A DNA stretch of 64,000 bases from Bacteroidales bacterium (GTDB taxonomy: Bacteria; Bacteroidota; Bacteroidia; Bacteroidales; UBA932), in NCBI GenBank assembly GCA_017452265.1, contig JAFTMS010000031.1, forward strand, positions 62,001 through 126,000, in the 5' to 3' direction. Under the pieces are notes generated by a model. The model searched no databases and was not told where the DNA came from. It worked only from the letters and a program-made list of their open reading frames with translations. Positions 55,128 through 63,074 of this stretch are shown here, one piece after another (positions within the stretch are counted from its first letter, which is position 1; each line of letters starts with the position of its first letter). The position numbers were made by a program, and so were the translations under genes.

Positions 55128-55149
55128 AACTCTCGTTATAACGATAGTT
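55128..55149. promoter_or_regulatory. Palindromic operator candidate for the DUF3990-XRE pair
   Basis: AACT-c-TCGTTATAACGA-t-AGTT, a 22-base palindrome with one mismatched pair, lies between the -7 box and the DUF3990 ATG. The position fits autorepression by the XRE protein. Confidence 0.6.
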
Positions 55150-55150
55150 G

Positions 55151-55158
55151 CAAAGATA
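55151..55158 (-). promoter_or_regulatory. Promoter -7 box for the DUF3990 gene
   Basis: The minus strand reads TATCTTTG, 27 bases before ATG 55123, directly beside the palindrome. Confidence 0.6.
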
Positions 55159-55167
55159 GTGCTATTA

Positions 55168-55202
55168 ATTGAGAATAGCAAGAATTCATTTCATTGAGAA
55201 TA
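55168..55202. repeat. Direct repeats upstream of the symporter gene
   Basis: ATTGAGAATA occurs at 55168-55177 and 55193-55202, 25 bases apart, ending 13 bases before the symporter -7 box. They could be tandem activator sites, for example for the AraC-type protein. Confidence 0.4.
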
Positions 55203-55215
55203 CACGCAAAAACAC

Positions 55216-55223
55216 TATCTTTG
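55216..55223 (+). promoter_or_regulatory. Promoter -7 box for the symporter-GH5-GH36 operon
   Basis: TATCTTTG, 26 bases before ATG 55250. Confidence 0.6.
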
Positions 55224-55249
55224 TCATTCGTAACCAATAACACTGAATT

Positions 55250-56683
55250 ATGACCAATAACAATGCTGCCGTAGCCAAGGCTCCTCTGAGCCAGAAGATC
55301 GGCTACGGATTCGGAGACATGTCGTCTTCGATGTTCTGGAAGATATTCACAGCATACCTTCCGTTCTTCTATTCGACGGTCTTCGGCCTGAGCCTCGTGG
55401 ATGCGACCTTTCTTATGCTCGTCACACGTATATGGGATGCTGTGTCCGATCCGATGATGGGCATTATAGCAGACCGCACCCAGACCCGATGGGGAAAATA
55501 TCGTCCGTATCTTCTTTGGATAGCTGTACCGTTCGCTGTTTCGGGCGTGCTTCTTTTCACCACTCCGGATCTCGGCTATGAAGGCAAGAGGGTATGGGCC
55601 TATGTGACATATATCCTTATGATGACGGTGTACACGGCCATCAATGTGCCTTATGGTGCGATGCTTGGTGTGATGACGGCAGATTCTGACGAAAAGACCG
55701 TATTCTCATCGTTCCGCATGTTCTTCGCTTATGCCGGCAGTTTCATCGTGCTTGCAGGCTGGGAGCCCCTCTGCAGGCTGTTCAACAGATTCCAGGGCAT
55801 AGATCCGGCCGTGAACGATCCGACGTCATGGCAGTCTGCGATGATAGCGATCGCGACAGTCTGCCTCATCCTCTTCGTCCTCTGCTTCAAGATGACGAGG
55901 GAGACCGTGAAGAGCGTGGCCAAGGAGACTTCCGTCGGTTCAGACCTTGTAACCCTTTTCAAGAATGCTCCGTGGTGGATCATGCTGGGAGGTGTGCTGT
56001 TCTTCAACCTCTTCAACTCTGCCCGCTACACCGTGGGGCCGTTCTTCTTTGCGAGCGTCATCGGTGAAGGTGCGCATCTGCAGATATTCTCGTTCGAATT
56101 CCTTTTCTATGCGGGAATATTCTTCGCCGTCGGTGAGGTCGCTAACATGGCAGGCGTGGCCATGTGTCCGTGGATCACGTCTAAGATAGGCAAGAAGAGC
56201 ACGTTCGTGTATTCCCTCATTCTCCTTATCGGCCTGAGCAGCCTTTTCTTCTTCATTCCGCTCACGTCAGGAGGATACTGGCTCATGATGCTCATGCAGG
56301 TGATAATCTCAATCATTACAGGTGTAGTTTCCCCTCTGGTATGGAGCATGTACGCGGATATTGCCGATTATGCTGAACTCAAGTTCAACACATCTTCTAC
56401 AGGACTCATATTTTCATCGTCCTCTATGGCTCAGAAGTTCGGTGGCGCATTCGGCGGCTCGGCTGTGACTGCGATTCTTGCCGCTGTCGGTTACAGCACA
56501 GAAGCAGGCGCCGTACAGACGGAGGCAGCCCTTGTGTGGGTGCGTGCCCTGATGAGCTTCTTCCCGGCGGCCGTTGCTGCGGTATCGCTCATATTCCTGT
56601 CCTTCTACCCTCTGACTACAAAGCGGATGAAGGAAATTCAGGGAGAACTTGAAATTCGCCGTAATGCGCAACCGGCTGAGTAA
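55250..56683 (+). CDS. GPH family sugar:cation symporter (MFS_2 type)
   Basis: 477 residues, 12 predicted membrane helices. Family motifs: IGYGFGDMSSSMFWKIFTAY at the start, DAVSDPMMGIIADRTQTRWG (the GPH signature after helix 2), YTAINVPYGAMLG, and the second-half counterpart NMAGVAMCPWITSKIGKKST. It probably brings mannobiose or other manno-oligosaccharides across the inner membrane; the same gene type sits beside the GH26, epimerase and GH130 genes in Bacteroides mannan loci. It is the first gene of a separate plus-strand unit. A REP-like element follows the stop. Confidence 0.92.
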   Translation: MTNNNAAVAKAPLSQKIGYGFGDMSSSMFWKIFTAYLPFFYSTVFGLSLVDATFLMLVTRIWDAVSDPMMGIIADRTQTRWGKYRPYLLWIAVPFAVSGVLLFTTPDLGYEGKRVWAYVTYILMMTVYTAINVPYGAMLGVMTADSDEKTVFSSFRMFFAYAGSFIVLAGWEPLCRLFNRFQGIDPAVNDPTSWQSAMIAIATVCLILFVLCFKMTRETVKSVAKETSVGSDLVTLFKNAPWWIMLGGVLFFNLFNSARYTVGPFFFASVIGEGAHLQIFSFEFLFYAGIFFAVGEVANMAGVAMCPWITSKIGKKSTFVYSLILLIGLSSLFFFIPLTSGGYWLMMLMQVIISIITGVVSPLVWSMYADIADYAELKFNTSSTGLIFSSSSMAQKFGGAFGGSAVTAILAAVGYSTEAGAVQTEAALVWVRALMSFFPAAVAAVSLIFLSFYPLTTKRMKEIQGELEIRRNAQPAE

Positions 56684-56696
56684 TAACGTTTTATGC

Positions 56697-56747
56697 GAAG
56701 TGCGTGCTCCCCTTTGGCGGCACGCACTTTTTGTAAGCGTCTGAAAG
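56697..56747. repeat. REP-like hairpin-plus-tail element, copy C
   Basis: Stem 56697-56707 with 56720-56730. The tail TTGTAAGCGTCTGAAAG follows. The core is the reverse complement of the core in copy A relative to the tail, that is, its centre is flipped. Flanking ACGTTTTAT (56687-56695) and ATAAAAC further right can pair as outer arms. Confidence 0.72.
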
Positions 56748-56771
56748 ACAATTAATTATAAAACACGGAAA

Positions 56772-57866
56772 ATGAGAAAATATATTAGTCTGATGCTGAT
56801 GCTTGCTTTGGTTTCGGCGGCATGCCGTCAGCAGAACCCCAAGGTGGAACGTCTGCATGTGGAGGGTACGGCTTTGATGAACGAGTCGGGGGATACGGTG
56901 GAGCTTTGCGGAATGAGCTTCGGCTGGAACTGCCTCTGGCCGCGTTTCTATAATGCCGCTGCTGTGAAATATGTCGTGGAGCAGTGGCATGCGGATGTCG
57001 TGCGTGCTGCTGTGGGCGTGGAGCTTCGTGCTCCGGAAGCGCAGGCCGAATGCTATCTGGACAACCCGTCGTTCGGTAAGGAGTCCGCATGTACGATTGT
57101 CGATGCTGCCGTCGCCAATGGTGTATACGTAATCGTGGACTGGCATGCTCATGGTCTCCACACGGAAGCCGCAGTCGAGTTCTTTACATATATGGCCGGA
57201 AAATACAAGGGTGTGCCGAACGTGATCTATGAAATCTGGAACGAGCCTTCGTACAAGGACCACGAGAAGCAGATAGATTATACGTGGGCGGAGATAAAGG
57301 AATATTCCGAAACCGTCATCGCCGCCATACGTGCGATAGAGAAGGAGGCCGTCATTATTGTAGGTACGCCCCGCTGGTCACAGAACGTGGACGATGCGGC
57401 AGACGATCCGATTACGGGATATGAGAACCTCATGTACACCCTGCACTTCTATGCCGGCACGCACAAGCAGTGGCTGCGCGACAAGGCGGATTACGCCCTT
57501 TCAAAGGGCATTCCTCTGTTCGTGACCGAATGCGGCGGAATGAATGCGGACGGACAGGGACCGATCGACGAGGCGTCCACACAGGAATGGCTCGAATGGA
57601 TGGATGACAATGACATCAGCTGTCTCTTCTGGTCGATTTCCGACAAGGAGGAGACATGCTCGATGCTCCTTCCGGAGGCTCCTTCGACAGGTCCGTGGGG
57701 CAATGCAGTCATCAAGCCTTGGGGTGGACTTGTGAAGAATACTTTGAAGGAAAGGTATTACGGAGACCTGAAGCAAAATGATCAGGAGGAGGCTTCGGAA
57801 TATGATGCATCTGATGCAGTCCGTACCGCACTCAAAATTAGACGTTGGATTAATTTGTTTATGTAA
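56772..57866 (+). CDS. GH5 family endo-beta-glycanase lipoprotein
   Basis: 364 residues. Lipoprotein-like signal (LMLMLALVSAACRQQ). GH5 barrel of the subfamily 2-like type (VELCGMSFGWNCLWPRFY, VYVIVDWHAH), with acid/base Glu158 in YEIWNEPS and nucleophile Glu253 in VTECGG. It may cut glucomannan, mannan or beta-glucan. The last about 30 residues (QEEASEYDASDAVRTALKI and on) are not barrel-like and may be an unusual tail. It starts 88 bases after the symporter, past the REP-like element, and ends 4 bases before the GH36 gene. Confidence 0.9.
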   Translation: MRKYISLMLMLALVSAACRQQNPKVERLHVEGTALMNESGDTVELCGMSFGWNCLWPRFYNAAAVKYVVEQWHADVVRAAVGVELRAPEAQAECYLDNPSFGKESACTIVDAAVANGVYVIVDWHAHGLHTEAAVEFFTYMAGKYKGVPNVIYEIWNEPSYKDHEKQIDYTWAEIKEYSETVIAAIRAIEKEAVIIVGTPRWSQNVDDAADDPITGYENLMYTLHFYAGTHKQWLRDKADYALSKGIPLFVTECGGMNADGQGPIDEASTQEWLEWMDDNDISCLFWSISDKEETCSMLLPEAPSTGPWGNAVIKPWGGLVKNTLKERYYGDLKQNDQEEASEYDASDAVRTALKIRRWINLFM

Positions 57867-57870
57867 AAAT

Positions 57871-60063
57871 ATGAAACGTATACTTTTCACCATCATCCTC
57901 ATCTCGGCGGCCCTCGTCTCAATGGCGCAGGTACGCGTGACCACGCCGAATCTCGAACTCGTCCTGAGGGCGGAGAAGGGTAGCGGACTGCAGGTGCAGC
58001 ACTTCGGAGGCCGTCTGTCTGATACCGACCTTGAAAACCTTTCGGCAGCCGGTGTGCCGAACCATAATGCATATCCTCCTTACGGCTTCTGGTGTCCTTC
58101 AGAGGCCTCTCTGGCAGTGACTCATGCAGACGGCAACATGTCCACGGTGCTGAAGGTGGAAGGTGTTTCGCAGGAGGAAGATGACGGAGCACAGATCACA
58201 AGGATAAGGCTGAAGGATACGGTATATCCGTTCTATGTGACTGTGTGCTACAGGGCATATCAGGATGTGGACATGATAGAGACATGGACGGAAATCGAGA
58301 ATCTGGAGAAGAAGCCGGTCGTGCTTACACGTTTCGATTCCGGATATCTGCCTATACGCCGTGGCGACGTCTGGGTGAGTCATCTCTATGGTACATGGGC
58401 GAATGAGGGCCGTGTGGTGCAGGAACGTATAGAGCCCGGCATGATGACCATAAAGAACAAGGACGGCATCAGAAATTCGCATACGGATCATGCTGAGGTG
58501 ATGTTTTCCCTCGACGGGAAGCCTCAGGAGAATGCAGGCCGCGTCATCGGTGCAGCTCTCTGCTACAGCGGAAACTACGAGCTGCGGATTGATACCAGGG
58601 ATACGGACTGGCATCAGTTCTATGCAGGCATAAATCCGGACAATTCGGCATATACGCTTGCTCCTAAGGAGATCTTTGTGACTCCGGAGCTTGCTCTTAC
58701 GTATTCGGACGAGGGCTTGAGCGGAGCAAGCCGCAATTTCCACCGCTGGGCGCGTAACCATAAGCTTGCACACGGAAACGAGCTTAGGAAGATACTCCTG
58801 AACAGCTGGGAGGGCGTATATTTCGATATCAACGAGCCGGGCATGGATCAGATGATGGCGGATATCGCATCTATGGGTGGTGAACTTTTTGTCATGGATG
58901 ACGGCTGGTTCGGCGAAAAGTATCCGCGTCTTACGGACAACTGCGCCTTAGGCGACTGGAAGGTGGACAGGAACAAGCTCCCGAACGGAATAGGCTGGCT
59001 GGTGGAGCAGGCAGACAGACATGGAATCAGCTTCGGAATATGGATTGAGCCAGAGATGACCAATTCTGTGAGCGAACTTTATGAAAAGCATCCGGACTGG
59101 GTGATTAAGGCTCCGGAGCGTGATGCACTTCAGGGCCGTGGTGGCACACAGCTTGTGCTCGACCTCTCGAATCCGGCCGTACAGGACTATGTGTTCGGCA
59201 TTGTGGACGGCATCATGACGGAGAATCCGCGTATAGATTACATAAAGTGGGATGCCAACATGTCGCTTGTGAATCATGGCTCGCAGTATCTCCCTAAGGA
59301 CAGGCAGAGCCATCTGTACATCGAATATCATCGCGGTTTCGCTGCCGTGTGTGACCGTATACGCGCGAAATATCCCGATGTGACCATACAGGCGTGCGCT
59401 TCAGGCGGCGGTCGTGCGAACTATGGGGTGCTTCCATGGTTTGACGAGTTCTGGGTAAGTGACAACACGGACGCCCTTCAGCGTATCCATATGCAGTGGG
59501 GCACTTCATATTTCTTCCCGGCGATAGCCATGGCATCGCACATCAGTGCCGTTCCGAACCATACGGTCTTCCGCACGACATCGCTCAAATACCGCATCGA
59601 CGTGGCCATGAGCGGGCGTCTCGGAATGGAAATCCAGCCTAAGAACATGACCGACGAGGAAAAGGAGCTCTGCCGGAAGGCCATTGCAGACTACAAGACC
59701 ATACGTCCTGTCGTGCAGTTAGGCGACATCTACAGGCTCGTATCCCCTTACGACGGCCACAACATGGCCTCTATGATGTACTGTTCGCAGGACAAGTCGC
59801 AGGCTGTATTCTATTGGTGGAAGACCGAGACTCTATATGACGACCACCTTCCACGCGTGAAGATGGCCGGCCTCGATCCGTCCGGAATCTACAGGATACA
59901 TGAGCTGAACCGCATCGACAACGAGCCACTCCCTTATGAAGGACTCGCATTTACAGGAAAGTTCCTCATGGAAAACGGCCTCGAGATACCTCTCAAGCAC
60001 AAGGTCGACTACCACAAGCAGAACGATTGGTCCAGCCGCGTCCTGCATCTTGTGGCAGAATGA
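57871..60063 (+). CDS. Secreted GH36 alpha-galactosidase
   Basis: 730 residues from ATG 57871, where a signal peptide begins (MKRILFTIILISAALVSMAQ); the upstream frame lies inside the GH5 gene and lacks a signal. N-terminal beta-sandwich (about 25-300), then the retaining TIM barrel with FVMDDGWFGEKY, nucleophile Asp461 in IKWDANMS and acid/base Asp531 in WVSDNTDALQR, including the CASGGGRANYG loop. It would remove alpha-1,6-galactose from galactomannan side chains in the periplasm. It is coupled to the GH5 gene (4-base gap) and completes the set of side-chain enzymes. Confidence 0.95.
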   Translation: MKRILFTIILISAALVSMAQVRVTTPNLELVLRAEKGSGLQVQHFGGRLSDTDLENLSAAGVPNHNAYPPYGFWCPSEASLAVTHADGNMSTVLKVEGVSQEEDDGAQITRIRLKDTVYPFYVTVCYRAYQDVDMIETWTEIENLEKKPVVLTRFDSGYLPIRRGDVWVSHLYGTWANEGRVVQERIEPGMMTIKNKDGIRNSHTDHAEVMFSLDGKPQENAGRVIGAALCYSGNYELRIDTRDTDWHQFYAGINPDNSAYTLAPKEIFVTPELALTYSDEGLSGASRNFHRWARNHKLAHGNELRKILLNSWEGVYFDINEPGMDQMMADIASMGGELFVMDDGWFGEKYPRLTDNCALGDWKVDRNKLPNGIGWLVEQADRHGISFGIWIEPEMTNSVSELYEKHPDWVIKAPERDALQGRGGTQLVLDLSNPAVQDYVFGIVDGIMTENPRIDYIKWDANMSLVNHGSQYLPKDRQSHLYIEYHRGFAAVCDRIRAKYPDVTIQACASGGGRANYGVLPWFDEFWVSDNTDALQRIHMQWGTSYFFPAIAMASHISAVPNHTVFRTTSLKYRIDVAMSGRLGMEIQPKNMTDEEKELCRKAIADYKTIRPVVQLGDIYRLVSPYDGHNMASMMYCSQDKSQAVFYWWKTETLYDDHLPRVKMAGLDPSGIYRIHELNRIDNEPLPYEGLAFTGKFLMENGLEIPLKHKVDYHKQNDWSSRVLHLVAE

Positions 60064-60087
60064 TTTTGCCTTCAAGACAAGGGAAAT

Positions 60088-60927
60088 ATGGATATGATGG
60101 AGGAAATGCTTCTGCCGCTTGTGTCGGAGCGTTTCAGGAACGAACCTAAGTACAGGGAAGGACATATACGTATTGTCAACCCGCTGCCCGGACGACGGAT
60201 TCTGGGTGTGCATGTGCCTGAAATGAAGGCTCTTGCGAAGAATCTTGCCCGCGGGGAAGATGCTCTTGGCATCATTCGCGGGCTTGAGGCAGAGGCATGG
60301 GCTGAAGGTGATGGTGCACCCGGCAGGAGGATGACCTATGAGGAACTCGTCGTATGGGGATTGATGATAAACTATATGAAGGTTCCGTGGAATGTCCGTG
60401 CTGAGCTGCTGCGGAGGTTCGTCCCGGTTCTGGACAACTGGGGCGTCTGTGATACGTTCTGCAGCAATGCCAAGTGGGTGCATGCGGATGAAAAGACGGT
60501 AAGGAAACAGGCATATAAATGCACACGTCATGAGCTGTGGGATTTCATGCGGCCTTACTGGAGATCTTCAGATGAATTCGAAGTGCGTTTTGCCGTGGTT
60601 GTGTCTATGGTGCATTTTCTTGATGAGCAATGGTTTCCGGAGGTGTGCCGCATGATTGACGCCCTGGATTTTGACGTAATCCGTTCGGAATACATATCCG
60701 CAAAGGAAGCGAAAAGGAAGGGCGTTTCGGGAGGTGGCGTGGCCCTTGGTGAGCCGCCGTATTATGTGAGGATGGCCGTGGCATGGCTGCTGGCGACCGC
60801 GCTTGCCAAGATGCCGGACAGAACCCGTGAATATGTGAACGCGTCCCGTCTGCCTGATGATGTGAAGCGCCTCTATGCCCGCAAGGCCCGCGAATCCTTC
60901 CGTACCCGAACCATCAGCCCTTTCTGA
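60088..60927 (+). CDS. DNA alkylation repair (AlkD-like) protein
   Basis: 279 residues, all-helical HEAT-like repeats of the AlkD family. Family features: RIVNPLPGRRILGVHVPEMK, WNVRAELLRRFVPVLDNWGV (helix with the WGVCDTF stretch), KWVHADEKTVRKQAYKC and VRFAVVVSMVHFL, then YYVRMAVAWLLATALAKMP. AlkD glycosylases excise bulky or cationic alkylated bases. Not every homologue is active, so function is inferred. It follows GH36 by 24 bases, probably by read-through, and does not fit the glycan theme. Confidence 0.82.
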   Translation: MDMMEEMLLPLVSERFRNEPKYREGHIRIVNPLPGRRILGVHVPEMKALAKNLARGEDALGIIRGLEAEAWAEGDGAPGRRMTYEELVVWGLMINYMKVPWNVRAELLRRFVPVLDNWGVCDTFCSNAKWVHADEKTVRKQAYKCTRHELWDFMRPYWRSSDEFEVRFAVVVSMVHFLDEQWFPEVCRMIDALDFDVIRSEYISAKEAKRKGVSGGGVALGEPPYYVRMAVAWLLATALAKMPDRTREYVNASRLPDDVKRLYARKARESFRTRTISPF

Positions 60928-60980
60928 GCACCCGCATATAGCAAGACTCATATCGACCTGTATATCAGCCGCTTATAAAT

Positions 60981-61043
60981 AATCGCCTGCGTCATATGGA
61001 GCAGGCGATTTGGCATAACTGCTTAATCGTCAGGGTTTTGCGG
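60981..61043. repeat. REP-like hairpin, copy E
   Basis: A 10-bp stem AATCGCCTGC/GCAGGCGATT (60981-60990 with 61001-61010) with loop GTCATATGGA. After it come TAACTGCTTAATCG and TTTTGCGG, which align with the tail and distal motif of copies A and B. It lies between convergent genes and may also terminate transcription. Confidence 0.55.
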
Positions 61044-61070
61044 TTTGTGTGAGATGCTTGATATGCGGCA

Positions 61071-61556
61071 TCAAAGGGTTGCGACGTCGGCGACGGTGGC
61101 GTTGACGAAGGAGATCAGAGCGGAGGGGGAGATGGCGAGCTGGAGGCCGCGGACTCCGGCGCTGACGTAGATGGTGTCGAAATCAAGGGCGGTGGAGTGG
61201 AAATATGTCGGGAAGCGCTTCTTCATGCCGACAGGCGAGCAGCCTCCGCGGATGTATCCCGTCACGCCTAAAAGGTCCTTCATTGCAATCATCTCCACCT
61301 TCTTGTTGCCGGAAACCTTGGCAAGAGCCTTCAGATCCACCTCACAGTTACCCGGCACTACACACACGATATGTCCGGTCCTGTCGCCATGCAGGACAAG
61401 CGTCTTGAAGACCTGCTCAATAGGCTGCCCGAGGCTCTCCGCCACATGCTGCGCCGCAAGGTCGTTCTCATCGAATTCATAAGGTATCAGTTCATATGCA
61501 ATGCCGGCCTTGTCCAGAAGCCGGGCCGCATTCGTCTTTTCAATCTTCTTTGCCAT
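61071..61556 (-). CDS. ybaK: YbaK/EbsC family Cys-tRNA(Pro) deacylase
   Basis: 161 residues from ATG 61556, where the family start MAKKIEKTNAARLLDKAGI is found; the frame further upstream overlaps the opposite promoter. Editing-domain motifs: AESLGQPIEQVFKTLVLHG, VPGNCEVDLKALAKVSG with catalytic-type Lys, and GYIRGGCSPVGMKKRFPTYF. It hydrolyses mischarged Cys-tRNA(Pro). A TAATTTTG box lies 8 bases before the ATG. It is a single gene, divergent from the small membrane protein. Confidence 0.92.
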   Translation of the reverse strand: MAKKIEKTNAARLLDKAGIAYELIPYEFDENDLAAQHVAESLGQPIEQVFKTLVLHGDRTGHIVCVVPGNCEVDLKALAKVSGNKKVEMIAMKDLLGVTGYIRGGCSPVGMKKRFPTYFHSTALDFDTIYVSAGVRGLQLAISPSALISFVNATVADVATL

Positions 61557-61564
61557 AATGGCTG

Positions 61565-61572
61565 CAAAATTA
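61565..61572 (-). promoter_or_regulatory. -7 box close to the ybaK start
   Basis: The minus strand reads TAATTTTG, ending 8 bases before the ATG, giving a leader of only a few bases. Confidence 0.45.
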
Positions 61573-61604
61573 GCGGTTTTTTCGTTATCACGGCAGAAAA
61601 TCCC

Positions 61605-61612
61605 TATCTTTG
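61605..61612 (+). promoter_or_regulatory. Promoter -7 box for the small membrane protein
   Basis: TATCTTTG, 26 bases before ATG 61639. Confidence 0.55.
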
Positions 61613-61638
61613 ACAACGCAACATAAAAATCATATGAA

Positions 61639-61839
61639 ATGAACAGCAAGATAGTGAAGATTCTCTATGCAGTGCTTCTGCTCGCCATTCTCGTCCTTGT
61701 CGCATGTTTTCTCGTGGCACATGTAAAGGCCGGCCTGCAGACAGTCAGCGCCAAGGTTTATCTGGGCCTCTATATAATCCTGATAGTCTGGGCCCTCTAC
61801 AGACTGTATACCATAATCCGGGAACTACTCGGCAGATGA
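61639..61839 (+). CDS. Small two-helix membrane protein of unknown function
   Basis: 66 residues. Two hydrophobic helices (VLLLAILVLVACFLVAHV and YLGLYIILIVWALYRLYTII) are joined by a short polar turn, with basic residues at both ends. It has its own TATCTTTG box and codon use like nearby genes, so it is probably real. No family was recognised. It overlaps the 3' end of the convergent lipoprotein gene by 15 bases. Confidence 0.65.
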   Translation: MNSKIVKILYAVLLLAILVLVACFLVAHVKAGLQTVSAKVYLGLYIILIVWALYRLYTIIRELLGR

Positions 61840-63060
61840 TGGGGCGGTCGGGGCATCGGCTTCCGTAATATGCAGATATGCCGTTTCCCCGCTGAAGTCG
61901 GTCAGACTGTATGCCATCGGCAGCAGTGGCTGCTCCATAATGCCGTCACGATATATGTCAATCAGTTCCTCTCCGCCACTGCGGCATATGAACCGGCCCT
62001 CGTCATCAAGCGTGATAAGATGGAACACGGCATCTTTCACGTGATGATAATCAGAGACCTTTCCATCTTCCATATATTCGCAAGTATGGTAGTCCAGCAT
62101 TCCTGCCGAACAGTTCCCCTCTGCAAGCAGGAACATCAGCCTGCCGTATTCAATCCTGCTGACCACGGCCGCCTTGTCCATCACGTCAAGTATCTCCTGA
62201 GGCGCTTCCGCATCCTTGAACAGCTCATAATACCCGATATGGTAATGTGAATATAAGATGCCGCACTGCCTGTCCATCTCATCCTCCGCTTCCCGACCGG
62301 TCAGCTGTGCAAAATCGCATCCGAAAAGCGCCACAGACATCCTTCTGAGCTCATCGGTACTGTAATACTGGCTGTAGACGTAGTCCTTGCGCGATCCCTT
62401 CACGTTCTCCACCTTCTCCACTGAAGCCGGCTCAAACCTCTGCTCTTCCAGAAACTTCACTTTGTCCGCACCGTCTGCCTCCTTGGAAACGACGGCTCCG
62501 AGCATGAGCCTGTTCCGGACCTTCCCGGGAGCATAGACAGTGCGGGAATAAACTTCTGCGGATCCTTCCTTACACCTGTCGCTGTCAATATAGGCAGGCG
62601 GTATGTCCGTCATATTCAGTATCTTAAGCTTATCATACCACTCGAAATACGAATCACAGACGGTATCGGAAAACTCATAGACGACATATTGTCCCTGACT
62701 GTCATGCAGCTGTATTCCCTGATAGTAGCGGCATGGATTATAGTCATGTCCGGACATATTGTCCATGAAGATTTCCCTTTCTCCGTCAAACCTCATCTGC
62801 ATCCTGCCCTCGTCAAACCCAAGGTTGTGATACGGATTGTCGAACTTCTTCTTCCACAGGCCGTTGCCGGCTTCGAGAAATATGGTGTCCTCCGCCCCTA
62901 TCCATTCGAGACGGTCAAATGTCACCTCGATGTCATGCCTGCTCCTGTTCACAAAGACCAGCTCCATGCTCTGCATGTCCGAATCGTCTAACCCTCCGAT
63001 GTATCCCCTGCATCCACAGGCGGCCAGCATAGTTACCAGCATTCCGATAAATCTTCTCAT
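61825..63060 (-). CDS. Lipoprotein with possible distant similarity to thiol-activated cytolysins
   Basis: About 411 residues from ATG 63060, preceded by GGAGG; ATG 63078, which overlaps the previous stop as ATGA, is also possible. Lipoprotein signal (LVTMLAACGCRGYIG). The first part (SMELVFVNRSRHDIEVTFD) is beta-rich. The stretch YYELFKDAEAPQEILD followed by VVSRIEYGRLMFLL resembles a motif near the core of cholesterol-dependent cytolysin-like proteins. No undecapeptide was seen. The function stays unknown. It is downstream of a DUF4249 gene in one operon. Confidence 0.6.
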   Translation of the reverse strand: MRRFIGMLVTMLAACGCRGYIGGLDDSDMQSMELVFVNRSRHDIEVTFDRLEWIGAEDTIFLEAGNGLWKKKFDNPYHNLGFDEGRMQMRFDGEREIFMDNMSGHDYNPCRYYQGIQLHDSQGQYVVYEFSDTVCDSYFEWYDKLKILNMTDIPPAYIDSDRCKEGSAEVYSRTVYAPGKVRNRLMLGAVVSKEADGADKVKFLEEQRFEPASVEKVENVKGSRKDYVYSQYYSTDELRRMSVALFGCDFAQLTGREAEDEMDRQCGILYSHYHIGYYELFKDAEAPQEILDVMDKAAVVSRIEYGRLMFLLAEGNCSAGMLDYHTCEYMEDGKVSDYHHVKDAVFHLITLDDEGRFICRSGGEELIDIYRDGIMEQPLLPMAYSLTDFSGETAYLHITEADAPTAPSSAE

Positions 63061-63074
63061 CTTGATTCCCTCCG

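Noticed and set aside
57778..57870. Earlier start for the GH36 gene
   Set aside because: It overlaps the GH5 gene and would hide the clear signal peptide at 57871.
61557..61649. N-terminal extension of ybaK
   Set aside because: It crosses promoter boxes of both divergent genes. The family start is at 61556.
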